Assembly (NCBI GenBank): GCA_041391225.1
Contig: JAWKOL010000011.1
Span: 1-64,000, forward strand
Direction: 5' to 3'
Source of the DNA: RI-153 sp041391225
Lineage (GTDB): Bacteria; Chloroflexota; Anaerolineae; Caldilineales; Caldilineaceae
Length of the DNA: 64,000 nucleotides
Both the position numbers and the translations under genes were made by a program. Below are positions 24,929-35,571 of this stretch, piece after piece (position 1 is the stretch's first letter; the number at the start of each line of letters is the position of its first letter). The notes under the pieces were generated by a model. That model did not search any database, was not told the DNA's origin, and was given only the letters and a program-made list of their open reading frames with translations.

Positions 24929-26001
24929 TTCATCGCTGCAAGCGTATTCACCAAAAACAGCAGCAAAACAATCGCGTTGAGTAGCCCGCCCCACTGGCGC
25001 ACCGGCATCCAGAGCAGGAGATCGCCCACCACGCGCACGGCCAAAGTGATGTGCAAGAGGACGAGATGGCTGTAAAAGCGGTCGCTGTAGCGGATAGGAA
25101 GCCCTAGCACCGCGGGGAAGATGATGGGCGCATGGCCGAAGATCATGGAGAAGGCAAAACCCAAAAAGATGGCGTGCAACAGCGCATCGTAGTACGGACC
25201 GGCCCACAGGCTGCCGTGGATCAGCGCCAACAAGCCGCCGATCCCCAGCCATACGTAGCCGGTGATCAGCGCAAAAGCGATGTAGCGGGCCAATCCGCCG
25301 GCCTTGATGCGTCGTCGGGCGATGTCGAATCGCAGCAGCCAGAGCGAGATCGCCACCATCCCCGCGCCGGCGACGCGGCTGCCCAAGGCATGATCGATCA
25401 ACACGAGGACAAGCCCAGTGATCACCAGCGCCGACGCCGCCACAAACAGCGCCTGCACAGTGGGTGTCAGGCGCAGCAGGCGGCTCAGTTCCAGGCGTTC
25501 GCCGGCAATTGTGAAGACGAGAAACGCCGCCCACCACAGCACAACCTGCGGCACCGCCTGCCCCGAAAGCCACAGCACATTGCCCACCGCCCACAACAGC
25601 GTCCCCAGCGCGATGGTTGCCGTGAAGAGTGCGGTCTGCATTCGCAGGATCACCCCGAAGATCGCCACTGTCACCAAACTGCCTGCGGTGATCAGCAGCG
25701 CGCCCACCCAAATCGGCAAATTGACGAGCAGCGCCAGCGCACCGAGCGCCGTCGCCGCCGGGGCAGCATACGCCCAGCGGCGTTCCACCGCCACAGCGCG
25801 CTCCAGGCTGATCAGCGTACCCAGAAAGCCACCCACCATCAACGGCCCGTGGATCAGCGGCAGATGAGACAGCATGCCACTCCACGTCCACCCCAAGCGC
25901 AAGAGACCGCTCCACATGCCCAGTAGCAGCGCCAGGATCGCCGCAGCCAACAGCGGCAGTCGGCGCAGGTGCAGCGTGCGTCCTTGCGGCGACGCAGTCA
26001 C
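24889..26001 (-). CDS. Polytopic membrane protein, NnrS-like
   Basis: 370 residues with about ten to twelve predicted helices. It starts with GTG at 26001, overlapping the cupin stop by four bases (GTGA). Histidines sit in or near helices (HLPLIHGPLMVGGFLG near residue 45, HAIFLGFAFSMIFGHAPIIF near 275, HLVLLHITLAVRVVGD near 310), as in NnrS, a heme- and copper-containing membrane protein linked to nitric oxide stress. The match is by pattern, not certain. Other multi-helix heme proteins remain possible. The C-terminus (MNEEKRLGSAIVST) derives from a palindrome. Confidence 0.6.
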   Translation of the reverse strand: MTASPQGRTLHLRRLPLLAAAILALLLGMWSGLLRLGWTWSGMLSHLPLIHGPLMVGGFLGTLISLERAVAVERRWAYAAPAATALGALALLVNLPIWVGALLITAGSLVTVAIFGVILRMQTALFTATIALGTLLWAVGNVLWLSGQAVPQVVLWWAAFLVFTIAGERLELSRLLRLTPTVQALFVAASALVITGLVLVLIDHALGSRVAGAGMVAISLWLLRFDIARRRIKAGGLARYIAFALITGYVWLGIGGLLALIHGSLWAGPYYDALLHAIFLGFAFSMIFGHAPIIFPAVLGLPIRYSDRFYSHLVLLHITLAVRVVGDLLLWMPVRQWGGLLNAIVLLLFLVNTLAAMNEEKRLGSAIVST

Positions 26002-26339
26002 GGCTTTTCACTGCCTTTCACCATCGTTAGCAAGAGAGTCAGGCTTGTTTCGGCCTTCACACTGTGTGGCAAATTGGGCTGCATGTAGAAAAGATTGCCG
26101 GGTGCGGCAGGCAGTGTGTCCTCTTCTAGCACCAGCGTCCCTGTGCCGGCGATGATCTGAATCGTGGCCGCCATCGGCGTCTTGTGCTCGGTCAACTCCT
26201 GGCCGGGCGCGAAGCCGAAGAGAACGACGCGCAGCGCAGGCTCGGCCACGAGCGTGCGGCTGATGATGCTGTCTGCGGGGATATCTGTCAGCGGCAGCGC
26301 CGCTGCGTCGATCTTTTTGTAAGGGGATGCATTTGTCAT
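25998..26339 (-). CDS. Small cupin-domain protein
   Basis: 113 residues from the ATG at 26339, overlapping the ferredoxin stop as ATGA. A single cupin beta-barrel is visible: the first motif around GFAPGQELTEHKTPMAA and the second GNLFYMQPNLPHSVKAE, with the metal-type histidines. Enzymatic or sensing function cannot be read from sequence. The four-base overlaps on both sides show a tight operon ferredoxin-cupin-NnrS-like. Confidence 0.8.
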   Translation of the reverse strand: MTNASPYKKIDAAALPLTDIPADSIISRTLVAEPALRVVLFGFAPGQELTEHKTPMAATIQIIAGTGTLVLEEDTLPAAPGNLFYMQPNLPHSVKAETSLTLLLTMVKGSEKP

Positions 26340-26569
26340 GGTGTTGTCCCTGATTTCTTCTTGAATACAACCAAAAACGGCAATGCGATAGCGTGCTCCG
26401 GGCAGATGTCCTGGCAGGCGGTGCAGTATGTACACAGCTTGGGATAGGTCAACTCGGCCTTGTCGTGTGCCTGTGTCAATGCGTTGGTCGGGCAGACGTC
26501 GACACAGGCGCGGCAGCCGACACAGCGCTCAACGTCGATAATGGGCAACGGATCCGAAGCTAGGCTCAC
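26336..26569 (-). CDS. Ferredoxin with two [4Fe-4S] clusters
   Basis: 77 residues. Two cluster motifs are seen: CVGCRACVDVCP and CTYCTACQDICP. The GTG at 26569 is preferred because AAGGAG lies 6 bases upstream. An ATG at 26653 in the same frame would add 28 residues without a ribosome site. It is a soluble electron carrier. Its partner is probably encoded nearby or is the membrane protein of the same operon. It is separated from the Crp/Fnr gene upstream by a perfect 27 bp hairpin. Confidence 0.88.
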   Translation of the reverse strand: MSLASDPLPIIDVERCVGCRACVDVCPTNALTQAHDKAELTYPKLCTYCTACQDICPEHAIALPFLVVFKKKSGTTP

Positions 26570-26662
26570 AGAATGCTCCTTGAAAAGCGAAGAAATATGC
26601 TCAGGGTTCAGGATAGACCAAAGGAGAGGGGCTGTCTGCGACTTAAGTCTCAAGAAGAGGAA

Positions 26663-26722
26663 GAATGATGATTGAAGATTGGGTAGAGATTGATGTCTCT
26701 ACCCAATCTTCAATCATCATTC
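26663..26722 (-). terminator. Perfect 27 bp hairpin after the Crp/Fnr gene
   Basis: Arms 26663-26689 and 26696-26722 are perfectly complementary with a 6-base loop, in GATTGAAGATTGGGTAGAGA words. It begins 5 bases after the stop of the regulator gene and lies before the ferredoxin operon, so it may set their relative expression. Confidence 0.85.
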
Positions 26723-26727
26723 ATTTC

Positions 26728-27414
26728 TTACGCCGCCACTTCGGCCAGCCGTTCTTCGTCTAACACCATGATCCGGTGCCGGTCGAACTCGATGATGCCT
26801 TCGGCGGCCAGAGAACGCAGGGCGCGCCCCACCATCTCGCGCACCGTCCCCAGGTGACTGGCCATCTCTTCTTGCGTCAGCAAACGGGGGACGGCGCCGG
26901 TCTCGTTGGCCTGGGCCTGCTCTAACAACAGGCGCGCCAGACGGCCCTTGACGCTGCGCATGGACAGGTCCTCGACCATAGCGACCAGGTGACGGGCGCG
27001 GCGCGCCATACTCTCGATCAACGCCCAGGATAGATCCGAATGCTGATCGGCGATGGTTTTCAAGCGGTCGCGAGGGATGGCGTAGATGGTGGCGGCGGTG
27101 TAGGCGGTGGCCGTGGCGGGATTCGCGCCACCGTCCAATGCGGCGACGTCGTTGAAAGTGTCGCCGCCGCGCAGGAGATGGAGAATGTGTTCACGCCCAT
27201 CAACCGAATGACGGCTGATCTTGACAATGCCGTCGGCGATGACGAAGAGACCGCTGACAGGCTCGCCTTCCCAGAAGATAGGCCGGCCGGCTTCGTAGGT
27301 CCTCTCCACAGCGACGCCGATCAGTGCATGCAGCGTCGCCGGGGAGAGAAGGGCAAGATATGGGACAGACCGAAAGACAGCTTCGGCCTGTTTCAATGCT
27401 TGATCAGGTGACAT
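26728..27414 (-). CDS. Crp/Fnr-family transcriptional regulator
   Basis: 228 residues. The N-terminal cyclic-nucleotide-binding fold (GRPIFWEGEPVSGLFVIADG, HILHLLRGGDTFNDVAALDG) is followed by the dimer helix and the winged helix (LTQEEMASHLGTVREMVGRALRSL). There is no cysteine in the protein, so it cannot hold an FNR iron-sulfur cluster, and the cAMP-pocket motif RxAxxxA is absent. DNR/NnrR-like nitric oxide sensing through heme is therefore plausible given the nos genes and NnrS-like gene nearby, but this is inference. It sits 48 bases after the glycosyltransferase gene. Confidence 0.9.
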   Translation of the reverse strand: MSPDQALKQAEAVFRSVPYLALLSPATLHALIGVAVERTYEAGRPIFWEGEPVSGLFVIADGIVKISRHSVDGREHILHLLRGGDTFNDVAALDGGANPATATAYTAATIYAIPRDRLKTIADQHSDLSWALIESMARRARHLVAMVEDLSMRSVKGRLARLLLEQAQANETGAVPRLLTQEEMASHLGTVREMVGRALRSLAAEGIIEFDRHRIMVLDEERLAEVAA

Positions 27415-27462
27415 GGCAGTTCACTGGGAGAATCTCACTGGGGGAATCGTGACCGCAGGTAC

Positions 27463-28668
27463 TTACCAATCAGTGTTGAGCCGGTCATTGTGGACGGTGC
27501 GGTAGAGGTCGACGGTGCGGATGGCGATCTTCGCCCAATCGTAGAGCGTCACAACTTCATTGAGCGCTTCAGCACGCCATTTCACGGCCTGAATCGGATC
27601 ACGGAAGAGTTGATCCACCGCCCAGGCGACACTCTGTGGGTTGTTGGCCATCACCGTGAGGCCGTTGATACGGTGATGCACCACCTCGCTCAGCCCGCCC
27701 ACATCGCTGGCGATGACGTTGCAGCCGGCGGCCATCGCCTCCAAGGCTACGATGCCGAAGGGTTCGTAGAGGCTGGGAAAGATGGCGACATCGACGGCGG
27801 CATACAGGCAGTTTCGCTGCTGATCGCTGATGAAGCCAAGGATCTCGACGCGACGCCCGAGTTTCAGTTCGTCGACCAACGGCTTCATCTGTTCGCTGTT
27901 CTTGCCCGCCACCAGTAGACGCGTGTCGGCGTGTTGCCGCATGATGAACGGCATGGCGCGCAGGAGCACCTGTAAGCCCTTTTCGGGTGTGATGCGCCCC
28001 ACGAAGAAGAGCAGACGTTCGCCATTCGGCGCATAGCGTTCGCGCAAACGTTTAACCTCTGCCGAATCGCACGTTTGCAGCGGCGTTGGATCGATGCCGT
28101 TGGGAATCACGCTGATCTTGTCCAACGGGATGTTGAAATAGCCGCGCAGTTCGCCCGACATATAGCCGCTGCACACGATGATGTGCCATGCTTCGTAGCA
28201 GACCTCCCATTCGAGTTGGTTGATCTGCTGGCTCATCACGTTCGGCAGGTGCGATTGGTGACGTCCGCGCTCAGTGGCATGGATCGTCACCAGCAGCGGC
28301 GTCTTCCATTCGTGCTTGAGCGTGATACCGGCGCGTGCCGTCAGCCAATCGTGGACATGAATCACGTCGTAGCGATACACTTCGGCCAGGCGCCGGGCGC
28401 GCGCCTCAAGCGTGTGATTCCCCTCGATGACACTGTTGAACAGGTCACTGGGATCGATGGGGGGGATGTCGGTACGGTAGATGGTCACATGCTCCGAGAC
28501 CTGTTCCAGCGCGGCGCCGCCCGCGGATCGGGTCGTCAACACATCCACATAGAGGTCATCTTGTGTTTTGGCAAGTACGGCCAGCGCGGGCAGAAGTTCG
28601 GCAACGTGCTTGCCCATGCCGCCCACAACGAAAGGGGGATATTCCCAACTAATCAGTAAAATACGCAT
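27463..28668 (-). CDS. Glycosyltransferase family 4 protein (glycogen synthase-like)
   Basis: 401 residues with a GT-B fold. The N-terminal lobe begins MRILLISWEYPPFVVGGMGK, a pattern of GT4/GT5 enzymes that use ADP- or UDP-glucose. The C-terminal lobe has FVGRITPEKGLQVLLRAM, LGFISDQQRNCLYAAVDV and the E-x7-E motif EPFGIVALEAM. Likely role is alpha-glucan or other glycan synthesis. The acceptor is unknown. It is transcribed from a promoter at 28728-28756. Confidence 0.88.
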   Translation of the reverse strand: MRILLISWEYPPFVVGGMGKHVAELLPALAVLAKTQDDLYVDVLTTRSAGGAALEQVSEHVTIYRTDIPPIDPSDLFNSVIEGNHTLEARARRLAEVYRYDVIHVHDWLTARAGITLKHEWKTPLLVTIHATERGRHQSHLPNVMSQQINQLEWEVCYEAWHIIVCSGYMSGELRGYFNIPLDKISVIPNGIDPTPLQTCDSAEVKRLRERYAPNGERLLFFVGRITPEKGLQVLLRAMPFIMRQHADTRLLVAGKNSEQMKPLVDELKLGRRVEILGFISDQQRNCLYAAVDVAIFPSLYEPFGIVALEAMAAGCNVIASDVGGLSEVVHHRINGLTVMANNPQSVAWAVDQLFRDPIQAVKWRAEALNEVVTLYDWAKIAIRTVDLYRTVHNDRLNTDW

Positions 28669-28727
28669 AGGATTTCGAGCAATCTGTTATGGGGTAGGGG
28701 GGATGGGACACGACAGAATCCACTTCG

Positions 28728-28756
28728 GTTATACCATAGCTACATGATTATTCCAA
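28728..28756 (-). promoter_or_regulatory. Promoter of the glycosyltransferase gene
   Basis: On the minus strand, TTGGAA (28756-28751), a 17-base spacer, and an extended -10 TGG TATAAC (to 28728). Expected transcript start is about 53 bases before the ATG. Confidence 0.55.
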
Positions 28757-28768
28757 CGTTGCAATGCA

Positions 28769-28798
28769 AAAAGCACCGGCATGGATGCCGGTGCTTTT
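28769..28798 (-). terminator. Terminator of rplS
   Basis: A perfect 14 bp stem AAAAGCACCGGCAT / ATGCCGGTGCTTTT has a 2-base centre and continues into a T-run on the minus strand. Confidence 0.9.
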
Positions 28799-28829
28799 GA
28801 CAATACGAGCCATTCTGTTTCAGCAAAAA

Positions 28830-29189
28830 CTACACGCTGATGAATCGCTTCTCGCGCAGGCGGGCAGCCTTGCCCTGGCGATCGCGCAGGTAGTAAAGCT
28901 GGGCGCGACGCACTTTGGCCTTGCGCAACACTTCTACCTTCTCAACGCTGGTGCTAAACAGAGGAAAGGTACGTTCCACACCCACGCCGTGGCTGCCGGT
29001 GCGGCGCACGGTGTAGGTAGCACCGGCGGACTTGCCGCCGCGCATCGCGATCACCACACCCTGGAAGATCTGGATGCGCTCGTTGCGACCTTCGGTGATG
29101 CGCTGGTGGACACGCACGGTATCGCCGGGATCAAGATTCGGCGCGTTTTCCACATTTGGCTGCAATGAAGCCATCAAAGCGTTTGTCAT
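28830..29189 (-). CDS. rplS: 50S ribosomal protein L19
   Basis: 119 residues, usual length. Typical segments are DPGDTVRVHQRITEGRNERI, FQGVVIAMRGG, FPLFSTSVEKVEVLRKAKVRRAQLYYLR and an arginine-rich end. L19 lies at the 30S-50S interface. It stands alone here, without rpsP-rimM-trmD, and has its own promoter and terminator. A GGGCGGTG site precedes the ATG. Confidence 0.97.
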   Translation of the reverse strand: MTNALMASLQPNVENAPNLDPGDTVRVHQRITEGRNERIQIFQGVVIAMRGGKSAGATYTVRRTGSHGVGVERTFPLFSTSVEKVEVLRKAKVRRAQLYYLRDRQGKAARLREKRFISV

Positions 29190-29329
29190 AAGTCACCGCC
29201 CTTGTTCAACTCAACATAATTGAATGCGACTAATACTTTAGCGTATGCCGGCGGACAAGGACAGCGTAGGCAAGCGATTGCGCTTCACCGCCCATCGAAA
29301 ACCGGATTCAATACATGGCACAACAACGC

Positions 29330-29358
29330 AGTTTAGCACAGCCGGTAGACGGCGGCAA
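29330..29358 (-). promoter_or_regulatory. Promoter of rplS
   Basis: On the minus strand, TTGCCG, a 17-base spacer, then TGC TAAACT. This would give a leader of about 130 bases, long enough for autogenous control. The gap up to the GNAT gene stop at 29383 holds nothing else. Confidence 0.5.
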
Positions 29359-29382
29359 ATTTCCAGGGCGTCGCAATTCATC

Positions 29383-29940
29383 CTATTCGATCCGCTTGCC
29401 CATGTAGATGTCGGGTTTGCCACGACCGTTGGCGTCGGGCAGCACGCCGATGATGGTGTAGCCCATCTTCTGGTAGAAGGAATAGGGATGCCCCTTGAAG
29501 TTTTGAATGTTGCGGATCTTTTCCCACGTGTCGGTATAGAGATCGGCATCGGCCAGCGAAGTCATGCCGTTGACGTCGTCTGTACCCAGTTGGATGGTGA
29601 GGCCGCCGCGACGCCGCACCTGATCCTCGAAATCGCGCACAAGTTGGGCGCCGATCCCCTGCCCTTGCCGCCGTGGATCGACCACAAGCGGGTGTAGTTC
29701 CCACACGTTGCCGTCGTACTGGGGAATGCCGCCGATCCAGCCCGCCACTTCGTCACCGACCAGGGCGACGCGGGCGATGCGATCTGGCGCTGTCATTTCT
29801 GTCACTTCTTCGCGGGCTTCTTCCATCGTCGCCCAAGACCCAGGCCAGTTTACGGCAAAGGCCACGTTCAGCAGTCGCGCCGCGGCTTCATACTCCGCGG
29901 TCATGTCGGCGGTGAGATCAGCGATTTGGATGTTGGACAT
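29383..29940 (-). CDS. GNAT-family N-acetyltransferase
   Basis: 185 residues. The acetyl-CoA motif is VVDPRRQGQGIGAQLVRDFE near residue 90. The preceding strand VAGWIGGIPQYDGNVWELHP and the end FYQKMGYTIIGVLPDANGRG recall chromosomal proteins annotated as aminoglycoside 6'-N-acetyltransferases in other bacteria, but that substrate is unproven here and no mobile context is seen. It stands alone on the minus strand. Confidence 0.8.
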   Translation of the reverse strand: MSNIQIADLTADMTAEYEAAARLLNVAFAVNWPGSWATMEEAREEVTEMTAPDRIARVALVGDEVAGWIGGIPQYDGNVWELHPLVVDPRRQGQGIGAQLVRDFEDQVRRRGGLTIQLGTDDVNGMTSLADADLYTDTWEKIRNIQNFKGHPYSFYQKMGYTIIGVLPDANGRGKPDIYMGKRIE

Positions 29941-30007
29941 GCGGCCTTGCCCCGTCTAGGATGATGCCACCTGAAAACACTTACAAAACCGTCCAGGAGA
30001 AAACACG

Positions 30008-30451
30008 ATGGAGAGCCTCTTCCCCCAAACAGCCAATAACGACTACCGCGGCGCGCCACTGGCAAAGTGGATCTTCGTCTTCCTCACTGCCGTTACGCTG
30101 GTGCGCAGCCTGATCCACATCTTCGCAGCGGACGGCGGCGCACAGTCCATCGCCACGATCCCGTTATCCGATTTCACAGCCAGTGGCGCGGCCGCGGTGA
30201 TCGGCATGTTTGCGCTGTGGGGGTTGTCGCAACTGCTGTTTGGTCTGCTCTACGTGGTGGTGCTGTGGCGCTACCAGAACTTGATTCCGCTGATGTACGT
30301 CTTCATTGCCGTTGAATACACAGGACGGCTGCTGCTTGCCTTTGCCAAACCATTCGAGACCCACGGCACAGCGCCCGGCGCAATCGGCAACTGGGTGATG
30401 ATTCCCCTGGCGCTGGCGCTGCTGGCGCTGTCGCTGCGACGAACGCGGTAG
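30008..30451 (+). CDS. Small four-helix membrane protein, unknown
   Basis: 147 residues, not recognised. Four hydrophobic segments are visible: WIFVFLTAVTLVRSLIHIF, AAAVIGMFALWGLSQLLFGLLYVVVLW, LIPLMYVFIAVEYTGRLLLAF and WVMIPLALALLALSL. AGGAG lies 7 bases before the ATG. It converges with the amidohydrolase gene, with 19 bases between stops and no strong terminator. Confidence 0.7.
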   Translation: MESLFPQTANNDYRGAPLAKWIFVFLTAVTLVRSLIHIFAADGGAQSIATIPLSDFTASGAAAVIGMFALWGLSQLLFGLLYVVVLWRYQNLIPLMYVFIAVEYTGRLLLAFAKPFETHGTAPGAIGNWVMIPLALALLALSLRRTR

Positions 30452-30470
30452 TGTGTGGCGAATGAACAGA

Positions 30471-31448
30471 TCAGATCCCCGGATACCAATTCTCCGCGTT
30501 GGTGCGGTAGAACTTGTCGAGCACAGCGCGCGGCAGATCGATGCCACGTGCGGTTTTGCCGCGCACGGTGACCATCTCGCTGCTCTCGAAATACGCGAAA
30601 TGGGTGCGATAGGTATCGCGCAGCGTCTGCAACGCCTGGGCGCGGGCGTCATCGTCCATGCTGGAGAGCGGCGTGCGCATGACCACGTCGGTGCCGAAGA
30701 GGATGCGGTCGGCGTAATCGATGAAGAATTGACGCACCTTGTCGCTGTCTTGGATCGCCACATCCACCAGGCGGGCGGAGATGTCCACAGCGAAGTTGGG
30801 GTAGCGATCCAGGCGCGCCGCCACGGCGTCGGTGTCGTATTCCAGGCTGCCGAAGTGCGCGCCCACCACACGCAGATCGGGGTGCTTCGCCACCATGTGA
30901 TCGCGGGCGTCCATGAGCCGCTCGTGCGAGGGGAACTCGGGACGGTTGTACATGTGCCACTGCGGGTTGCGGCTGTAGTAGCCGTAGTGGGGATCGTTTT
31001 CGTCCAGCGGCATCCAGCAGGCCAGCGGTTCGGCAATGTGGGTGAGCAGCGTGCGTCCGCGTGCGGCGATGTGATCGAAGATGGGGTCGAGCAGCGGATC
31101 ATCCACCATGAAAAAGTCGCCGTCGGGCGTCTTCACCTCCATGCCGATGTTCTTCCATACCTTGCAGGCCACCGCGCCGGCATCGAAATCGCGATCCAAC
31201 TGCGCGATGACACTGTCCACATAGTTGGGATCGTCAAAGCGGGGCAGATCAAAGGTAGTACACCAGGCAAAACGCTGCGGGTGTGCGTCGGTCAACGTGC
31301 GGTAGCGCGTCGCCTGGCCAGGCCAGTGCGCCCAGTCGGCGTCGACATGGGCCACGCAGATGTTGAACAGCTTGAGGGACTCGTCTGCGAGCAGCGCCAG
31401 GAAATCGGGGTGGTCGTCGCCGTAGTGAATGTGGGCATCGATGATCAT
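30471..31448 (-). CDS. Amidohydrolase-2 family (TIM-barrel) hydrolase
   Basis: 325 residues from the ATG at 31448 (GAGGA upstream, promoter at 31497-31525). It begins MIIDAHIHYGDD, giving the HxH metal pair at residues 5-7. Further metal or catalytic positions are LLTHIAEP, VVGAHFGSLEYD and ILFGTDVVMRT with the final Asp. Such proteins (PF04909) are decarboxylases or lactonases for small organic acids. The substrate here is unknown. Confidence 0.88.
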   Translation of the reverse strand: MIIDAHIHYGDDHPDFLALLADESLKLFNICVAHVDADWAHWPGQATRYRTLTDAHPQRFAWCTTFDLPRFDDPNYVDSVIAQLDRDFDAGAVACKVWKNIGMEVKTPDGDFFMVDDPLLDPIFDHIAARGRTLLTHIAEPLACWMPLDENDPHYGYYSRNPQWHMYNRPEFPSHERLMDARDHMVAKHPDLRVVGAHFGSLEYDTDAVAARLDRYPNFAVDISARLVDVAIQDSDKVRQFFIDYADRILFGTDVVMRTPLSSMDDDARAQALQTLRDTYRTHFAYFESSEMVTVRGKTARGIDLPRAVLDKFYRTNAENWYPGI

Positions 31449-31496
31449 ATTCGTCCTCGCCGGTGGGGTGATGGGCAGGGTAATAGCAATCCTGGC

Positions 31497-31525
31497 ACTA
31501 TAGATTTGTGGGCAGGGATTGTCAA
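31497..31525 (-). promoter_or_regulatory. Consensus promoter of the amidohydrolase gene
   Basis: On the minus strand, TTGACA (31525-31520), a 17-base spacer, TATAGT (31502-31497). Start of transcription is expected about 40 bases before the ATG. Confidence 0.75.
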
Positions 31526-31545
31526 ACAGTCTGCGACTGCCGGAG

Positions 31546-31630
31546 ATAGAACGCGGATTGAGCGGATTGGGCGGATCTGAGCAGATTACACCAGAAAAAT
31601 CCGCCTCGATCTGCTCAATCCGCGTTCTAT
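31546..31630. repeat. GCGGAT-word palindrome, copy 3
   Basis: ATAGAACGCGGATTGAGCGG on the left pairs with words ending GCTCAATCCGCGTTCTAT on the right, 85 bases in all. The right end supplies the TAG stop codon (31629-31627) of the minus-strand gene 31627-32475. Confidence 0.9.
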
Positions 31631-32475
31631 TCTGCCGAACGCGGGCGGATCTCCCACAACTCCACCACCATGTCCGACGGGTAGCCGGTGGGATCAAAAT
31701 CGGCGGTTTCACTGGCGGCGTAGCCCATGCGCAAGAAGAGTTCCTGGATCGTGCGCGACGAATGGTGCTGCGCTTCGCCCATGCTGTGGTAGAGGTAGAC
31801 GGCTGAAGGTAGGATGACGGGGTAGCCCATTTCGTAAAGGGCGTAGACAACACCGCGGGTGCGTAGATCCGTCAACGCTGCCGCGGCGGACTGTGTGATC
31901 TGCCGATCTGCGTGGCGCACGTCGACATCGAAGCGGAAGGCGAAATGATCGCGCAGGTAGCCCTGTTCCTTGAGGAAACGGCCCACGGTGTCCACGGCGG
32001 TGTGCATCTGGGCGAAGTCGGCGTCATCGCGCAGCGAGTCAGGCAGATCCAGGCGTAGGTGCTCGTGCAGTTGACGATAGAAGCTGGCGCCCACCCGCTC
32101 GGCAAATCGACGTTTCTCCGCCGCCGCGTCGAGATTGGCCGCGCCGGCATGGGATTCGATCCACGTGTAGGCGGCGCGGTAGAAGGCATAGGACAATGCG
32201 TCGAACTCGCCCGAGCGGATCGACGCCAGATCCCGCCCCGCCGCAAAACTGGCGACAAGATCCCCGCTCATTTCACGCCCGTACACAGTAGACAGATACT
32301 CGGCGACGAGGCCTTCTACCACCGTCAGCGGCTGTGGGTTGCCATACACATTGCGCCAGCCGTCCACGATAGCGTTGGACATGAAGCGCAGAAAGTCCGC
32401 TCGCATGGGCCACCAGTCGGCGAAGTCGGGGTAGGGACGTTCGGTGGCGATTTCAGAGAGGGTTTTGCGGGGCAT
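31627..32475 (-). CDS. Hypothetical protein, soluble, unknown
   Basis: 282 residues from the ATG at 32475 (GGAG 6 bases upstream). No family recognised. It looks soluble and mostly helical, with conserved-looking segments MRADFLRFMSNAIVDGWRNV, RGVVYALYEMGYPVILPSAVYLYHSMGEAQHHSSRTI. The last could hold a metal site (His-Ser-Met, Gln-His-His). The stop codon is provided by a GCGGAT-word palindrome. It is divergent from acnA. Confidence 0.7.
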   Translation of the reverse strand: MPRKTLSEIATERPYPDFADWWPMRADFLRFMSNAIVDGWRNVYGNPQPLTVVEGLVAEYLSTVYGREMSGDLVASFAAGRDLASIRSGEFDALSYAFYRAAYTWIESHAGAANLDAAAEKRRFAERVGASFYRQLHEHLRLDLPDSLRDDADFAQMHTAVDTVGRFLKEQGYLRDHFAFRFDVDVRHADRQITQSAAAALTDLRTRGVVYALYEMGYPVILPSAVYLYHSMGEAQHHSSRTIQELFLRMGYAASETADFDPTGYPSDMVVELWEIRPRSAE

Positions 32476-32498
32476 GGGAGACTCCAGGCATCTATTTC

Positions 32499-32613
32499 GA
32501 TGATGAGACAATGGGATGATGAGACAATGGGATGATGAGACAATGGGATGATGAGATAATGGGATGATGAGATGAAAACAAACGTGTCACATCATCCCAT
32601 CATCGCATCATCA
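32499..32613. repeat. 16-base tandem repeat and complementary GATGATGG arm
   Basis: The unit GATGATGAGACAATGG occurs 4 full times (32499-32562, the fourth with one change) plus a partial unit to 32574. A complementary CATCATCCCATCATC arm follows at about 32589-32613. It lies in the divergent promoter region of acnA and the minus-strand gene, so copy-number change could matter. Confidence 0.85.
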
Positions 32614-32707
32614 CGGATTTCTACTCATGTGATGGTTCATTCTAAAACTCTCACAACAAAAGTGTCAACGAAAATGCCCAGATTGTGCCTTCGCTTCCAA
32701 ATCCTGG

Positions 32708-32713
32708 TATAGT
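32708..32713 (+). promoter_or_regulatory. Likely extended -10 of acnA
   Basis: TGG TATAGT at 32705-32713 with only a poor -35 (TTGTGC, 19-base spacer). It implies a leader of about 115 bases. The rest of the 361-base gap holds the tandem repeat and nothing else recognisable. Confidence 0.4.
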
Positions 32714-32836
32714 AGGAGCATTCTCTCCCCTGCGGGAATCGACATTACAACGGGGTCGCATTATACATTTTGCGGCTTCGAAACCGGTTGTTTCCTCCGA
32801 TTTGCCCAGATAGGTTTGTCCAGAAAGGTGAACGTC

Positions 32837-35546
<2,710 letters not shown>

Positions 35547-35571
35547 GATAAGGATCACGAAGGAGAGTGAA

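Noticed and set aside
29383..29940. Calling the GNAT protein an aminoglycoside resistance gene
   Set aside because: Similarity is to broadly annotated chromosomal acetyltransferases. Substrate residues cannot be judged by eye and there is no mobile context.
32499..32574. Possible CRISPR array
   Set aside because: The 16-base units are directly adjacent with no spacers and no cas genes are nearby.
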